From assembly GCA_009746045.1 (NCBI GenBank), contig RPFO01000156.1, forward strand, positions 2,547,588 to 2,611,587: 64,000 nt of DNA, given 5' to 3'. Of this stretch, positions 1 through 11,909 are shown one piece after another. The notes under the pieces were generated by a model. It worked only from the letters and a program-made list of their open reading frames with translations, had not been told where the DNA came from and did no database searches. Source of the stretch: Mesostigma viride (lineage: Eukaryota; Streptophyta; Mesostigmatophyceae; Mesostigmatales; Mesostigmataceae). Positions within the stretch are counted from its first letter, which is position 1. Every line of letters starts with the position of its first letter. A program made the translations under genes and the position numbers.

Positions 1-279
1 GAAAAACATAGGCAACGCCTCTCTTTCCCACAACCAGCAAGACTACAGACAAGCCTAACCCCCTAATCTAGAAGACATATCCATACGCGCACATGCACAT
101 GCTACTGTACCCACAACCAATATTTCCCGTACACGCCATGACTTGACAACTGCAGCAGCGTTTATTTCATTACCCGACAAATCGACCCAACCATGAGCTG
201 GCCCCGCCTTTAACCGAGACCTGTTTGTGCAACAGCGACACGCAATCCCATGCATAGTTCCATGCACCTTGGGGATACT

Positions 280-463
280 ATACTAGCTAGTATCACCCTA
301 ATTGGGGATACTATACTAGCAAGTAGTATAACCCTCATTGGGGATACTATACTAGCAAGTAGTATAACCCTCATTGGGGATACTATGCTAGCTAGTATCA
401 CCCTAATTGGGGATACTATACCAGCTAGTAGTATCACCCTCATTGGGGATACTCTATTCCCTA
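280..463. repeat. ~36-bp minisatellite
   Basis: About five imperfect units of GGGGATACTATACTAGCAAG plus AGTATAACCCTCATT, next to the AG array, in the last visible intron of the SDR gene. Confidence 0.85.
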
Positions 464-469
464 CTATAC

Positions 470-471
<2 letters not shown>

Positions 472-564
<93 letters not shown>
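472..564. repeat. (AG)41 plus poly-G
   Basis: Perfect dinucleotide array ending in 11 G. Sense strand of the SDR gene reads C then (CT)n. Confidence 0.98.
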
Positions 565-616
565 ACTCTCTCTTGGGGATACTGCATTACCTGGTCCGAT
601 CACCCGAAGTACTTAC

Positions 617-3600
617 CGTGCACGAGCTCCACTTTTTGCCGGGACCCACTGGTGGCCTGCAGCAGCGTGTTAAGGTCGTACGAAGTGTACGGCCCGTCGG
701 TGAGCCGGCTGGGGCGGATGATGGTGTAGCGAAGGCCGCATCCCTGCAGGAACTCCTCCGACATCTTCTTGTATTTGAGCACGCCAAACGCGTTCAGGAT
801 GCTGCCAGGCGTACGAGAGCGTGCGTGAGCATAGAAGCAAGTTTAAAACTAATTACGATGAGGTAGAATGCGTTGGGGATGCTGAAAGGTGCCAGCTTGC
901 ACACAAATAGGAGCGTCGTGCGTAAGCTTGAAAGCAAGTTTTGAGCCCGTATCATGTTTGAATGAAGGGTGTTATATGTTCAGGGCGCTGTCAGCATATC
1001 CGTGTGTGATCAAACAGTGGCACGGTTGCAAGGACGGTTGCAAGGCTGGTTACAAAGATGGTTACAAGAACATGGCTGGTGCTCGGCAGGATGACTGAGG
1101 GATGGAATGTTCGCACCCCAAGCTGCCGGGCCCCTTTGCCCAAGCAGATGTAGGCGCCTAGGCATACTACAACTAGGCTCAGTAGTATATCGCAATTATG
1201 CGTGTAACAAACAACTTGGATAGAGCAACTTGGCTTGGGTACAGCAACCCGTGCGGTAAGTATGTCAGTGGCACAGCTACTTGAACAAGCACACATTGCG
1301 CTGAGATAAAGTGACGATGGAAATCCCAACACTCGGCCGACACTCAGCAAACACTTGGCCACCCCCCGGCAAAAAATCATGGACGCAGCGCCTCACCTGA
1401 AGGGCAGGCTGTTGTATCGCTCGACGCCGACTGAGGTTATAAAGATGAAGCGCTTGAGGTCCTTTGGTGTCGCCTTCATCAGGTTGATGGGGCCCACCAG
1501 ATCTGTCAGGGATGATGGGTGGTGAAGGGACAGACACCACGAATGGCATGACAAACTTCGTACGTATATATACTGCTATAGACCAAAAACCTGCTATATA
1601 AATACTGCTATAGACCAAAAACTCCATGCATCAGTGAGCATGCCTCATAGACCAAAAACCTGCTATATAAATACTGCTATAGACCAAAAACTCCATGCAT
1701 CAGTGAGCATGCCTCATAGACCAAAAACCTGCTATATACATACTGCTATAGACCAAAAACTCCATGCATCAGTGAGCATGCCTCATAGACCAAAAGCCTG
1801 CTATATAAATACTGCTATAGACCAAAAACTCCATGCATCAGTGAGCATGCCTCATAGACCAAAAACCTGCTATATAAATACTGCTATAGACCAAAAACTC
1901 CATGCATCAGTGAGCATGCCTCATAGACCAAAAACCTGCTATATAAATACTGCTATAGACCAAAACTCCATGCATCAGTGAGCATGCCTCATAGACCAAA
2001 AACCTGCTATACAAATACTGCTATAGACCAAAAACTCCATGCATCAGTGAGCATGCCTCATAGACCAAAAACCTGCTATATAAATACTGCTATAGACCAA
2101 AAACTCCATGCATCAGTGAGCATGCCTCATAGACCAAAAACCTGCTATATAAATACTGCTATAGACCAAAAACTCCATGCATCAGTGAGCATGCCTCATA
2201 GACCAAAAGCCTGCAATATAAATACTGCTATAGACCAAAAACTCCATGCATCAGTGAGCATGCCTCATAGACCAAAAACCTGCTATATAAATACTGCTAT
2301 AGACCAAAAACTCCATGCATCAGTGAGCATGCCTCATAGACCAAAAACCTGCTATATAAATACTGCTATAGACCAAAAACTCCATGCATCAGTGAGCATG
2401 CCTCATAGACCAAAAGCCTGCAATATAAATACTGCTATAGACCAAAAACTCCATGCATCAGTGAGCATGCCTCATAGACCAAAAACCTGCTATATAAATA
2501 CTGCTATAGACCAAAAACTCCATGCATCAGTGAGCATGCCTCATAGACCAAAAACCTGCTATATAAATACTGCTATAGACCAAAAACTCCATGCATCAGT
2601 GAGCATGCCTCATAGACCAAAAGCCTGCAATATAAATACTGCTATAGACTAAAAACTCCATGCATCAGTGAGCATGCCTCATAGACCAAAAACCTGCTAT
2701 ATAAATACTGCTATAGACCAAAAACTCCATGCATCAGTGAGCATGCCTCATAGACCAAAAACCTGCTATATAAATACTGCTATAGACCAAAAACTCCATG
2801 CATCAGTGAGCATGCCTCATAGACCAAAAACCTGCTATATAAATACTGCTATAGACCAAAAACTCCATGCATCAGTGAGCATGCCTCATAGACCAAAAGC
2901 CTGCTATATAAATACTGCTATAGACCAAAAACTCCATGCATCAGTGAGCATGCCTCATAGACCAAAAACCTGCTATATAAATACTGCTATAGACCAAAAA
3001 CTCCATGCATAAGTGAGCATGCCTCATAGACCAAAAACCTGCTATATAAATACTGCTATAGACCAAAACTCCATGCATCAGTGAGCATGCCTCATAGACC
3101 AAAAACCTGCTATATAAATACTGCTATAGACCAAAAACTCCATGCATCAGTGAGCATGCCTCATAGACCAAAAGCCTGCAATATAAATACTGCTATAGAC
3201 CAAAAACTCCATGCATCAGTGAGCATGCCTCATAGACCAAAAACCTGCTATATAAATACTGCTATAGACCAAAAACTCCATGCATCAGTGAGCATGCCTC
3301 ATAGACCAAAAACCTGCTATATAAATACTGCTATAGACCAAAAACTCCATGCATCAGTGAGCATGCCTCATAGACCAAAAGCCTGCTATATAAATACTGC
3401 TATAGACCAAAAACTCCATGCATCAGTGAGCCTGCCTCATAGACCAAAAACCTGCTATATAAATACTGCTATAGACCAAAAACTCCATGCATCAGTGAGC
3501 ATGCCTCATAGACCAAAAACCTGCTATATAAATACTGCTATAGACCAAAAACTCCATGCATCAGTGAGCATGCCTCATAGACCAAAAGCCTGCAATATAA

Positions 3601-6345
3601 ATACTGCTATAGACCAAAAACTCCATGCATCAGTGAGCATGCCTCATAGACCAAAAACCTGCTATATAAATACTGCTATAGACCAAAAACTCCATGCATC
3701 AGTGAGCATGCCTCATAGACCAAAAACCTGCTATATAAATACTGCTATAGACCAAAAACTCCATGCATAAGTGAGCATGCCTCATAGACCAAAAACCTGC
3801 TATATAAATACTGCTATAGACCAAAAACTCCATGCATCAGTGAGCATGCCTCATAGACCAAAAGCCTGCAATATAAATACTGCTATAGACCAAAAACTCC
3901 ATGCATCAGTGAGCATGCCTCATAGACCAAAAACCTGCAATATAAATACTGCTATAGACCAAAAACTCCATGCATCAGTGAGCATGCCTCATAGACCAAA
4001 AACCTGCTATATAAATACTGCTATAGACCAAAAACTCCATGCATCAGTGAGCATCCCTCCGGAGGCATCCCCTGAGGTGCAAATATGCCTCCCAGGTGGG
4101 CGCAAATAACGACCCATGAAAGGATCTTTAGGCACAACATGCAGGGATGCCAGTTGTAAAAAACCAAAAGCGCACAGATGACATCCCTCAGTGTCAACGC
4201 TGGGATTTGCGATGAGCGCAGCAAGCCGATTGTGCTGAGAGGCAGACCGGACGAGGCCATCCAGACCCAGACCAGCACGGGTACGGCATACATCTGGGAG
4301 CGATAAATCAAATGTTTCTATTGCAGGCTACGTGTATTGCAGTGCGGGAACGCTATTGGAACCCCCCAGAAGTAGTTCAAAGCGCTGGGGGTCTTCTAGT
4401 GGCAGTGCTGCACTGCTGCTGTGAGACCTTGTCGTTCAGGGAAGGCATCAACCTGATCTGTGCAGAACTTGGTGTTGCCCATCATCTCAAGAGAGAAGAG
4501 CCCCCGTGCCACTTCCTTCACGAAAGAAGGGCTAGCTTATCACCATTTCGCAGTTCACACTATCCTGTGGATAGCTAATAAGTTGTAGGTTGATATCCTG
4601 TGGATAGCTAATAAGTTGTAGGTTGATATCCTATGGATAGCTTATAAGTAGTAGGTTGATATCCTGTGGATAGCTAATAAGTTGTAGGTTGACAAGCCCT
4701 GCCGTGTCTCTGAAACCGGGATACAAAGCCACCTCTTGCTGTATGCATGCTACTGATCATGTAGGAATAACTCAACACAAACAAAGGTGTAGGTGACAAC
4801 CCACCTACGTTCCATTCACCGTGCGATGCCTACAGCATGCTGTTTATGGTCACGGTAGCCGTCAAGTGCACGTTACATGTGCTACATGCAGTGACCATCT
4901 TGGTTGAACCCGATCCTATCAGCCCTGGGTTATCGCATGAGGTGCATACCCTACCCAACCCTGTTAGCCGTGCGTTATCGCAACAGGTACAGACCCTACC
5001 CAGTTGGTCCCCGCAAGACACACATCAACAATTGTCCTGGCCTGGATCAGAGCAACCTCTGATCGTCCTGCGAAAGTACGATCGCTCTGTGTCACAGGGG
5101 CCGTACTTTTGCAGGACCCCTGCCAGAGTGACCAGGACAGCTCTATAGTATGCTACAGTGACCGTCGAGGCACTGCCTTACCTGTGTTTTCGGGCCCATT
5201 CCCATCCTTCCAACGGGCTGAGGGAAACGCGGTGGTGCCAGTACAACAGATGACCGCGCCCGCACCCTGCCATAGTGACCATGCCACAGTGACCACCACG
5301 TATATGCCACGCATGCATACATCATCACGTTTCAGCGACACACAAGAACAAAATATGCCCGCCCGCACATCCACCCACCAAGCGACCCGTGACGAGACAA
5401 TAGAAAATCTTCTACTATGCTATCTGATGCTAAGTACTGTACTGTGAATTTTAAGGCTATGGTAGCAAAAATATCTGAAGGGTGTCAGGGTAGTATGAGG
5501 CAAGCTTTGCGGCATCAGACAACTAAAGACGTCTCATGAGACAGCAGATGCGTGGTCCGTGGTCACTGGGGATGCCTGCAAACTCATGTGCGTATTTTGG
5601 GGATGCTTGCACCTTCATGCTTGCACGTCCGCATAGAAATTGCTTCTGTCAGACCTTTGCTACATCTCCCTCCATATTCATTTTCCAACATTGACCCCTT
5701 GGCATGCCAACTGACGATGACTTCTGCAAAACGTTGGGCCAATTCTAAAGGCCCATGTCATGCCCACAACCCCACAAATATTGGTACAAGCTCCCCCCCC
5801 CCCCCCCCCCCAACCCCCCCCCCCCAACCCCCTCCCCATGATTATGGGTTGACAGGGTTCATCATGGTGCACATCACTAATACTAGTATCGACAGAAAAC
5901 CTTAAGTCTTACTACTATACTACTACTAATACTACGAGTACTACTAGTACTAGTACTAGTACTAGTACTAGTAGTACAACAACTGCTGCTGCATGTGCAC
6001 GTGCATGTGCATGTGCATGTGCATGTGCATGTGCATGTGCATGTGCATGTGCATGTGCATGTGCATGTGCATGTGCATGTGCATGTGCATGTGCATATGC
6101 ATGTGCATGTGCATGTGCATGTGCATGTGCATGTGCATGTGCATGTGCATGTGCATGTGCATGTGCATGTGCATGTGCATGTGCATGTGCATGTGCATAT
6201 GTGCATGTGCATGTGCTGGTGGTGCTGGTGCTGCTACTACTACTACTTCTACTTCTACTACTACTACTACTACTACTACTACTATTACTACTACTACTCT
6301 TACTACTACTACTACCACCACTACTATTACTACTACTACTACTAC

Positions 6346-6377
<32 letters not shown>

Positions 6378-9300
6378 TTACACCTTTAGTCATGAAATCC
6401 GAGGCTGTTCTAGTTGGCATGGACTCGTGCTGCATGTGCCTTGCTCAACAATCAGCCAGGAAGTTGCATGTTCTAAAAAACATTCTAAGAAGCGCTGGTG
6501 AGCCACATGGAGGTAGCAGGCCGTGCGGAATTAACCAGGTAAACTGTAAACAGGCTCATGGACCCAGAGCTCCCTCAATCATCGAAGAAGCTGCGTACAA
6601 GCCTTACCGAGCATGCAGTGGCCAGCCCGCATTGAGTGGATACGCGTGGATTCGCACCACCCTAATACTGGCCCACCTACCTTAAAAACCAGGGGAAGCA
6701 CATTAGCAAGTAAGTTACCATCTGGTACGCCCGATGGCTGAACGTAATTAGTGGTCATTAATTAATTAATAAGCACGTGACTGCGTCACGTGGGTGCCAA
6801 TACAGAGTAAAGGAACCTTCAACCCTACATTCACAACGAGACGGAGGGAGGGCGCCCTAGCTTTTCTCACTGCCGCAGGTGGGCAGGCCACAGAGCGCTC
6901 TCTCCACGGCATGGTGCCGGGGCGCAACACTGTGGGTGCAATACAACCAGTGCAATACCATAGGTAGGCTGACGCATAGCTTATGCTACAAATGTGAGGT
7001 GGGCGCAAGACGTCGGCTAATTAAGGCGCAAGCTGATGGCCACAAGGTGCCAGAGCTAATTGAAGGTACTACCTACTAGGGCTGTGCGCTAATATCGTTT
7101 CAAGTGCTGTAATGCCTAAGCTATCCCATAATCGATTGCCCCCATCTAGACAACTAGCTGGAGTGCTCTATCCCGGGGAGGCCCGGGGGGGCTTCCACAG
7201 TTTCTTGTTGACATAGAGGTCCCCGCCCCGCCAGTACACTTGGGGCCTCTCGGGGCTGGACTTGTGGCGGATGAAGTCGGGCCACTGGTCGCGGCGTTGC
7301 TGCTGCTGGGCTGGCGTCAGGTCGTCGTCAAGCGACCAGGAGGTGTTCACCAGCTTCTTGCGGCGAGAGAGGAACCGAACTCGGGCTGTGATGTCGCTGA
7401 AGGTGAGGACCACTGGAGGGGGCCCAGCCTTGGCCCGTGGATGGGGCAGGCGGTAGGCGCCCTGCAGTATCGCACCTGGCAGCTGCATGCACGCCAAGAG
7501 CTGTTTCTTCAGCTCGTCGAGAAGAGAGTCTGGGGTCTCCTCCGGCGCATGTCGAAGCGCCTGAGGATGACCCGGCAGCGGCGACGGTCGCGGTCAGCGG
7601 CCTCGCGGCGCGTGTCTTCCAGCTCCTGGAGCTTGGTGGTGATGGCGGTCGTGGTAGAGGATGCCTGGCTCTTGAGCAGGTCCGCCCAGGAGGCGCGAGT
7701 CGAGGGGTCATCGCTAGCCCTACCAGCAGGTTGGGCGGCGATGGTGGCCGTTCGCTCGGCGATCTCGGGGACCTGCGTGGCCAGGGCGTCTACCTTGGCA
7801 GCAACTGCCTCAAGTTTCACGGTGCCTTGGCCGACTCGGCCTTCCACCTGGTTAAGGCGGGTGGTCACAGTGGCTGTGGCCTCGGAAACTTTGGTGGCAA
7901 TGTGCTCTTGCGTAGCAGTAAACTGAGGCTGGAGCTTAAGGGCGACTCTGGCTTCAATGTTGTTGACCTTGGCCGAGAGAGTGTTGAGTGGGCCGTCAGG
8001 CGCGTTCAGGGCGGCGAGCTGCTCAGCCATCGGCGCCAGCTGCTCCGCCACTGCAGCTCGGATGGAGTCCGTGCTGGGGGAGGTGCTGCTCTGCGGGGAT
8101 GCTGCAGCTGCTGTGGCTGCCCGTCTGCGCTCATGCAGGAGGCTCCTGAGGCCAGCGTAGCCAATCTGGGTGATGTCCTGGGCGTCGCAGCGCAGGTAGC
8201 TGCACATGATGACTGCCTTCAAGTACGCCTCCGGTTCTTGAAGCAGCCATTCCCAGTCGGGCTTGGTGACCTTGTCGCCAGGGGTAGGCAGAAAAAGTTC
8301 GTCATGGCGGGCCAGGAACTTGATAACATCGTCACATTGTTCCTTCGTGAGCGTACAGATTTCCAAGATGCAAAAGTCCCGCTGGCCGGCGCCGAAGCGG
8401 CGGACATCCCATTTGGTATGGGAAGTGCGGGTTTTCTTGGGAATGGGCGACGAGTTTGGCGTAGAGCACTGCGTCGAGGGAGGCAGACCGGGGGGGAGAG
8501 CTTCGATCAGCGCGAAAAGATTGGCGTCCGCAGGAGTTGATGTCGCACGTGCTGCTGTCGACGGGAATGCCGACGACAGCTCAAAATGTTTGTCAAGGCT
8601 GCGTTTTGGTGGCATTTGCAAAATACTGCGTTACAGCCGTAACCGATTATACTAGCAGATGCGTCTTGAAAAGACGCATCTGATGCAAGTAGCCTGACTG
8701 AATTTGGGGCTCAGACGCAAAAGTTCTGAGCTCCGCCGTCAGCCATGTCCGCTCGTGGTCATATTATTGGTCAAGGGTTGCAAAAGTTCAATCCTTCTTG
8801 TAAGATGTTTGAGTACTAGCAAATCACTAGCGTTCCTTGAGCACGACCGACCGATGGATTCTATTGTAAGTGGCCCCTGATGCTGCGTGATTGCCTTGGG
8901 CACACCCGACTAATATATTATTATTAGAAGTAGTTCCCCCATATGTTAAGCAAGTACCTTGAGCACACCCGACTTCTCGATGGACGCCGCATTGCGCAGG
9001 TCACCTTCGAACAGCTGCTCGTGACAGGTGGCGCAATATAGAGGAGTAGGGGAGACGAAGCACACGTGGTAAATACGAGGGTCGAGGCACCAGTCTATGT
9101 GTCAAACAAGTGGTCAAGCACACGTGCTTTAGCACAAGCGCTAAAACACCAGCGTCAAAGCACAAGTGGTGATGCGAAAATGTGGAGGCAAACGTGTGAT
9201 GCAAAAGTAGGTGCACAAGCGCGGAAGCGCGGGCAACAAGGACACAAGCGCGGGAGTATGGGCGAGGAGACCGCCATTTTTATAAAAGGACCCATGAAAC

Positions 9301-11183
9301 CCTTGGTTGGCCCTGCATGCGCCGCACAAGGGGCACACGGGGTTTACTGATGTGCAGGGGTATGTCGCATGTATACTGATGTGCAGGGGTGTGTCGCATG
9401 TATACTGATGTGCAGGGGTATGTCGCATATATACTGATGTGCAGGGGTAACTAGGTACATGCAGAGCATGTGTGCATGTGCAAGGGCGTACCTTGGACCA
9501 AATAACTTATTTAATATGTCTGTATACAAGTACAAGCAAAAATTTAAACAAACACATGTGGCATGCCCCAGTCCTACACAACGAATGGCTTGGAAAAGCT
9601 CTTGTTTGATCAAAGTTCATTATTGGAAACATTCAGTCAACACGCGCCCTTCTGAACCAGCATGAACTTTCTACCATCAAAAGGGTAAGCATCATGGCTG
9701 CCGTGGGAAGCCCTACGCTGCACTCACCTCCAGCTTGCCCGCACGGGCACCTGACAGGGACGCGGCGGCCCTCTGGGCGTTGCGAACAAACGCACGCACG
9801 GTGTAGCCCTCACGCAGAAGCGCCGAGACGACCAGTTGGCCTGCATGGCAGGTGGCGAAGGGGAGTATTGCAACAAGTGGCAGGGGAGAGTACTGTGATA
9901 AAGATTATTGTGAGAGGGGCCTTTGAGGTTGCAAGAGAGTGTGCGTGCCAGGTGGCTGGTCCCAGAAGCCACACGGCGGGTTTGCCACAGTGCCAGGCTG
10001 TGCAAAAGGGACAAACCAAAGGGCACGCAAATGATGCGTTGTCTATCAGCGCTCAATGCATTGTCTGAAATTCACAGCAGCTGGCTGAGTGCTCAAAACT
10101 GCCACCTAGACAGCGTGGACACTATCATGGGTGGACAAGGACACTACAATGGGTGGACAAGGACACTATAATGGGTGGACAAGGACACTATAATGGGTGG
10201 ACAAGGACACTATAATGGGTAGACAAGGCCAGAATGGGGCACCGCCAAAAGAAGCAGGCATTCGGCGGAAGAAATGGAAGCTGGGGAGGGACGGATGGCA
10301 CACGGCGGAAGTGAGGATGCTAGGTACTAGCAAAGGGATAATAGGTTGCACGCAACCGCTAATGAACCTCATCCAAGCATCATCGGCAACGCAGCAAGTC
10401 GGCATAACAATCACACACACACACACACACACACAAACAGCCTTCTAACTTTGCAATGACTGTGAGCACCTGAAGGTGCAAATATTCGCACAGTTTGCTG
10501 CGTGAGCGCCGATTGCGGGTGAGTGTATGACAGCTAATGCATCAAATGACACCTAATGCAATAGACAACCTAATGTGAATGGCGACTCGTGCGTAACTGG
10601 AAAGAGATGCATTTAGGGTCTACTGGAATCTCCGGCGCTTGACTCATCCTTACCGACTCCGCCAGTGGCGCCGACCACAACAACCGGAAGCGGGGAGGAC
10701 TTGGGTAGTACCCACTCGCTGGTACTCGTCTGGGACCCCGCGGCATTGGTGACAGTGAGTTGACGTGGCGCCAGTCCACAGGGCCGAGCGGCGTGATGGC
10801 CGCCGAACGCCCCCAGTGTGCTTCTTGGTCCTGCTTTACCTCCGAAGAAGGCGCTGAATGCGTGAAGTGGGCCAACCGTTGTAAAAAAATGCATTGAACA
10901 GCAGGCGTCCAAAACACAATTACCGAAGCTCCACGGTGTGTATTACTAGTTTTGCAAGTCATATGTTAATTGTAAGTAGGTACTGAGTGTGTAACTATCT
11001 CAAATTGGTAGCTTGGCAACTACTTAAGGATGGCAGGGGACCGCTGGCATACCTGGCTAGTTGGGACGTAGGGCCCCGAGCCCCGACATGCATCTGCCTC
11101 TCTGCGCGGACAGGGTTCGCAAAGCTAGCCCGTGGAGCTTCGGTCACCCGTGCATTGCTAGAGCAGAGAGTTAGCGCGGCCAT
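617..11183 (-). CDS. Plastid atypical SDR / NmrA-like NAD(P)-binding protein, partial (C-terminus outside window)
   Basis: Seven exons join in phase: 11183-11053, 10853-10654, 9840-9728, 9014-8958 (or from 9017), 5266-5182, 1502-1397, 801-617; the last donor GTAAGT at 616 leads out of the window. The product (about 292 codons seen) starts MAALTLCSSNARV, a Ser/Ala/Arg-rich stretch without early acids that looks like a chloroplast transit peptide. It continues with a Rossmann nucleotide motif VVVVGATGGVGQ near residues 101-112, then LLREGYTVRAFVRN, CCTGTTAFPSARW, FITSVGV, FGVLKYKKMSEEFL and YTIIRPSRLTDGPYTSYDLN. These blocks and their order match higher-plant plastid NAD(P)-binding proteins of the atypical SDR family. 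The substrate is not deducible. The introns are huge (3.7 kb each for introns 4 and 5) and hold a retroelement and a 69-bp minisatellite. A TATAAAGG on the minus strand (11205-11198) lies very close to the chosen ATG, so the true start could be the Met at codon 31. Confidence 0.85.
1566..4055. repeat. 69-bp minisatellite, ~36 copies
   Basis: Unit begins CATAGACCAAAAACCTGC and ends CATGCATCAGTGAGCATGCCT. Each unit has two half-repeats starting ATAGACCAAAA. Because 69 is divisible by three, all frames stay open and give spurious repeat proteins. It fills most of intron 5 of the SDR gene. Confidence 0.97.
4560..4692. repeat. 33-bp tandem repeat, 4 copies
   Basis: Units of TATCCTGTGGATAGCTAATA plus AGTTGTAGGTTGA with few changes. 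Confidence 0.9.
5993..6217. repeat. (GTGCAT)n hexamer array
   Basis: About 37 units, strictly alternating purine/pyrimidine, hence Z-DNA-prone. Located in intron 4 of the SDR gene. Confidence 0.97.
6230..6380. repeat. (TAC)n trinucleotide array
   Basis: Imperfect TAC repeats directly after the GTGCAT array. A shorter (ACTAGT)n palindromic run sits at 5938-5973. Confidence 0.95.
6759..8754 (-). mobile_element. ORF1-only non-LTR-like retroelement, copy A (intron 4 of SDR gene)
   Basis: The sense strand is minus. The 5' leader contains an 11-bp hairpin at 8657-8681 (stem AGATGCGTCTT, loop GAA). The ORF1-like frame follows, then a 3' UTR shared with copies B, C and E. A terminal hairpin CACGTGAC-loop-GTCACGTG lies at 6774-6792, followed by a short ATTA tail. 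GTGGTCAT occurs at both edges (6751-6758 and 8755-8762) as a candidate 8-bp target-site duplication. About 2.0 kb, no RT or endonuclease. Confidence 0.75.
7168..8621 (-). pseudogene. ORF1-like protein of retroelement copy A, frameshifted
   Basis: The frame starting at 8621 (MPPKRSLDKHFELSSAF after an upstream Met) runs about 355 codons. A one-base deletion near 7538 then shifts it into the frame 7497-7168. Copy C at 63.9 kb has the undamaged GGCGGCATG at this site. The protein has a variable N-terminus, a Thr/Ala-rich coiled-coil-like middle and RRCRVILRRFDM. The conserved end is PPPVVLTF..RVRFLSRRKKL..LDDDLTPAQQQQRRDQW..VYWRGGDLYVN, resembling the C-terminal RNA-binding domain layout of L1 ORF1p. 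No reverse transcriptase follows. Confidence 0.75.
8830..8958 (-). repeat. Copies of SDR exon 4 donor edge
   Basis: The true edge reads, on plus, CCTTGAGCACACCCGACTTC at 8957-8976. Related phrases CCTTGGGCACACCCGACT (about 8894) and CCTTGAGCACGACCGACC (about 8837) follow inside the intron, each with the donor dinucleotide region. Confidence 0.7.
9347..9452. repeat. 29-bp tandem repeat, ~3.5 copies
   Basis: Units of TACTGATGTGCAGGGGTATG plus TCGCATGTA in intron 3 of the SDR gene. Confidence 0.9.
10119..10222. repeat. 22-bp tandem repeat, ~4.5 copies
   Basis: Units of GGACACTATAATGGGTGGAC plus AA in intron 2 of the SDR gene. Confidence 0.9.
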
Positions 11184-11909
11184 TTTGCTGCCTTTCCCCT
11201 TTATACGATGCCCTGCGATGCAGATCGCGCGTGATCGAGCAATGGGGTCGCTGCAAAGCGTGCAAGCTTGAGCTTGTGCACAATAATGTCAATCCTCTTC
11301 ACGTGATGCCAAGACAACGTGGATGATGACGAAGGGATGAGCGTGTTGCCTACCAACAGTCAGCACAGGAATCCCATCATGTTGCCACGGACAGCCTGCC
11401 AGCTTGGCCGGCACAGAGTCAATAGTAGATAATTGGTACTAGGAATTACTACAATTGGCAGATAGTCATGTCGGCGATGAAGACTTGATGCAGATGGTAG
11501 CGTAAGGAAAGTTTAGTCACCGACTTTTACTTACCCCGTTCCCTAAATGCTGCCAAGTCACGAGTGGGCAAAGCGCCCAGTGTAGACAACCAATTGGGCG
11601 AGCATGTTTTGACACGAGGCCATGGCAGCCTTGATTCAACGGGAAATTTGGCGAGAAACGTGCAGATTAGGGAAATAATCAAGTTCTTCTGGGAAATTAT
11701 TCCGGCTGGTATCGGCGTTGCACCGCGGTATTCAGCACAATGTGCACAATCCCATGCCCGCGCCCTACAGATTGTGGACCGGTTGGGCGCGTTTATGTCA
11801 GCTTCCGGCGTCTACACTGAGATGTCCTCTTTATAAAAGAAACGGTGTTCCGGAAGGATTACTCTAGGAACGGAATTTAAGGATTCCTGACGCAACGCCA
11901 TTGCCAATT
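11184..11909. other. Divergent intergenic region, SDR gene / thioredoxin gene
   Basis: This is the spacer between two head-to-head genes and presumably contains both promoters. Apart from the TATA-like boxes on each strand I see no repeat, RNA gene or open frame that looks coding. Confidence 0.6.
11832..11839 (+). promoter_or_regulatory. TATA-box-like element upstream of the CGHC thioredoxin gene
   Basis: TATAAAAG lies 71 bp before the ATG of the thioredoxin-fold gene, on its coding strand, in the 726-bp divergent spacer. Position and sequence fit a core promoter; no transcript evidence is available. Confidence 0.45.

Noticed and set aside
1566..4055. CRISPR-like array
   Set aside because: The whole 69-bp unit repeats without unique spacers, and the genome is eukaryotic.
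1634..4109. Repeat proteins of the type SMPHRPKTCYINTAIDQKLHA
   Set aside because: The 69-bp unit happens to be free of stops and divisible by three. The array is in an intron antisense to the SDR gene, and no flanking start or family fits.
4390..4440. Additional SDR exon (frame with TDQVDAFPE on the minus strand)
   Set aside because: Joining exon 5 (5182) directly to 1502 keeps phase and restores the family sequence ENTDLVGPINLM, so no exon is needed here.
9270..9285. TATA-like TTTTTATAAAAGG as a promoter
   Set aside because: It lies inside intron 3 of the SDR gene with no coding frame downstream on that strand.
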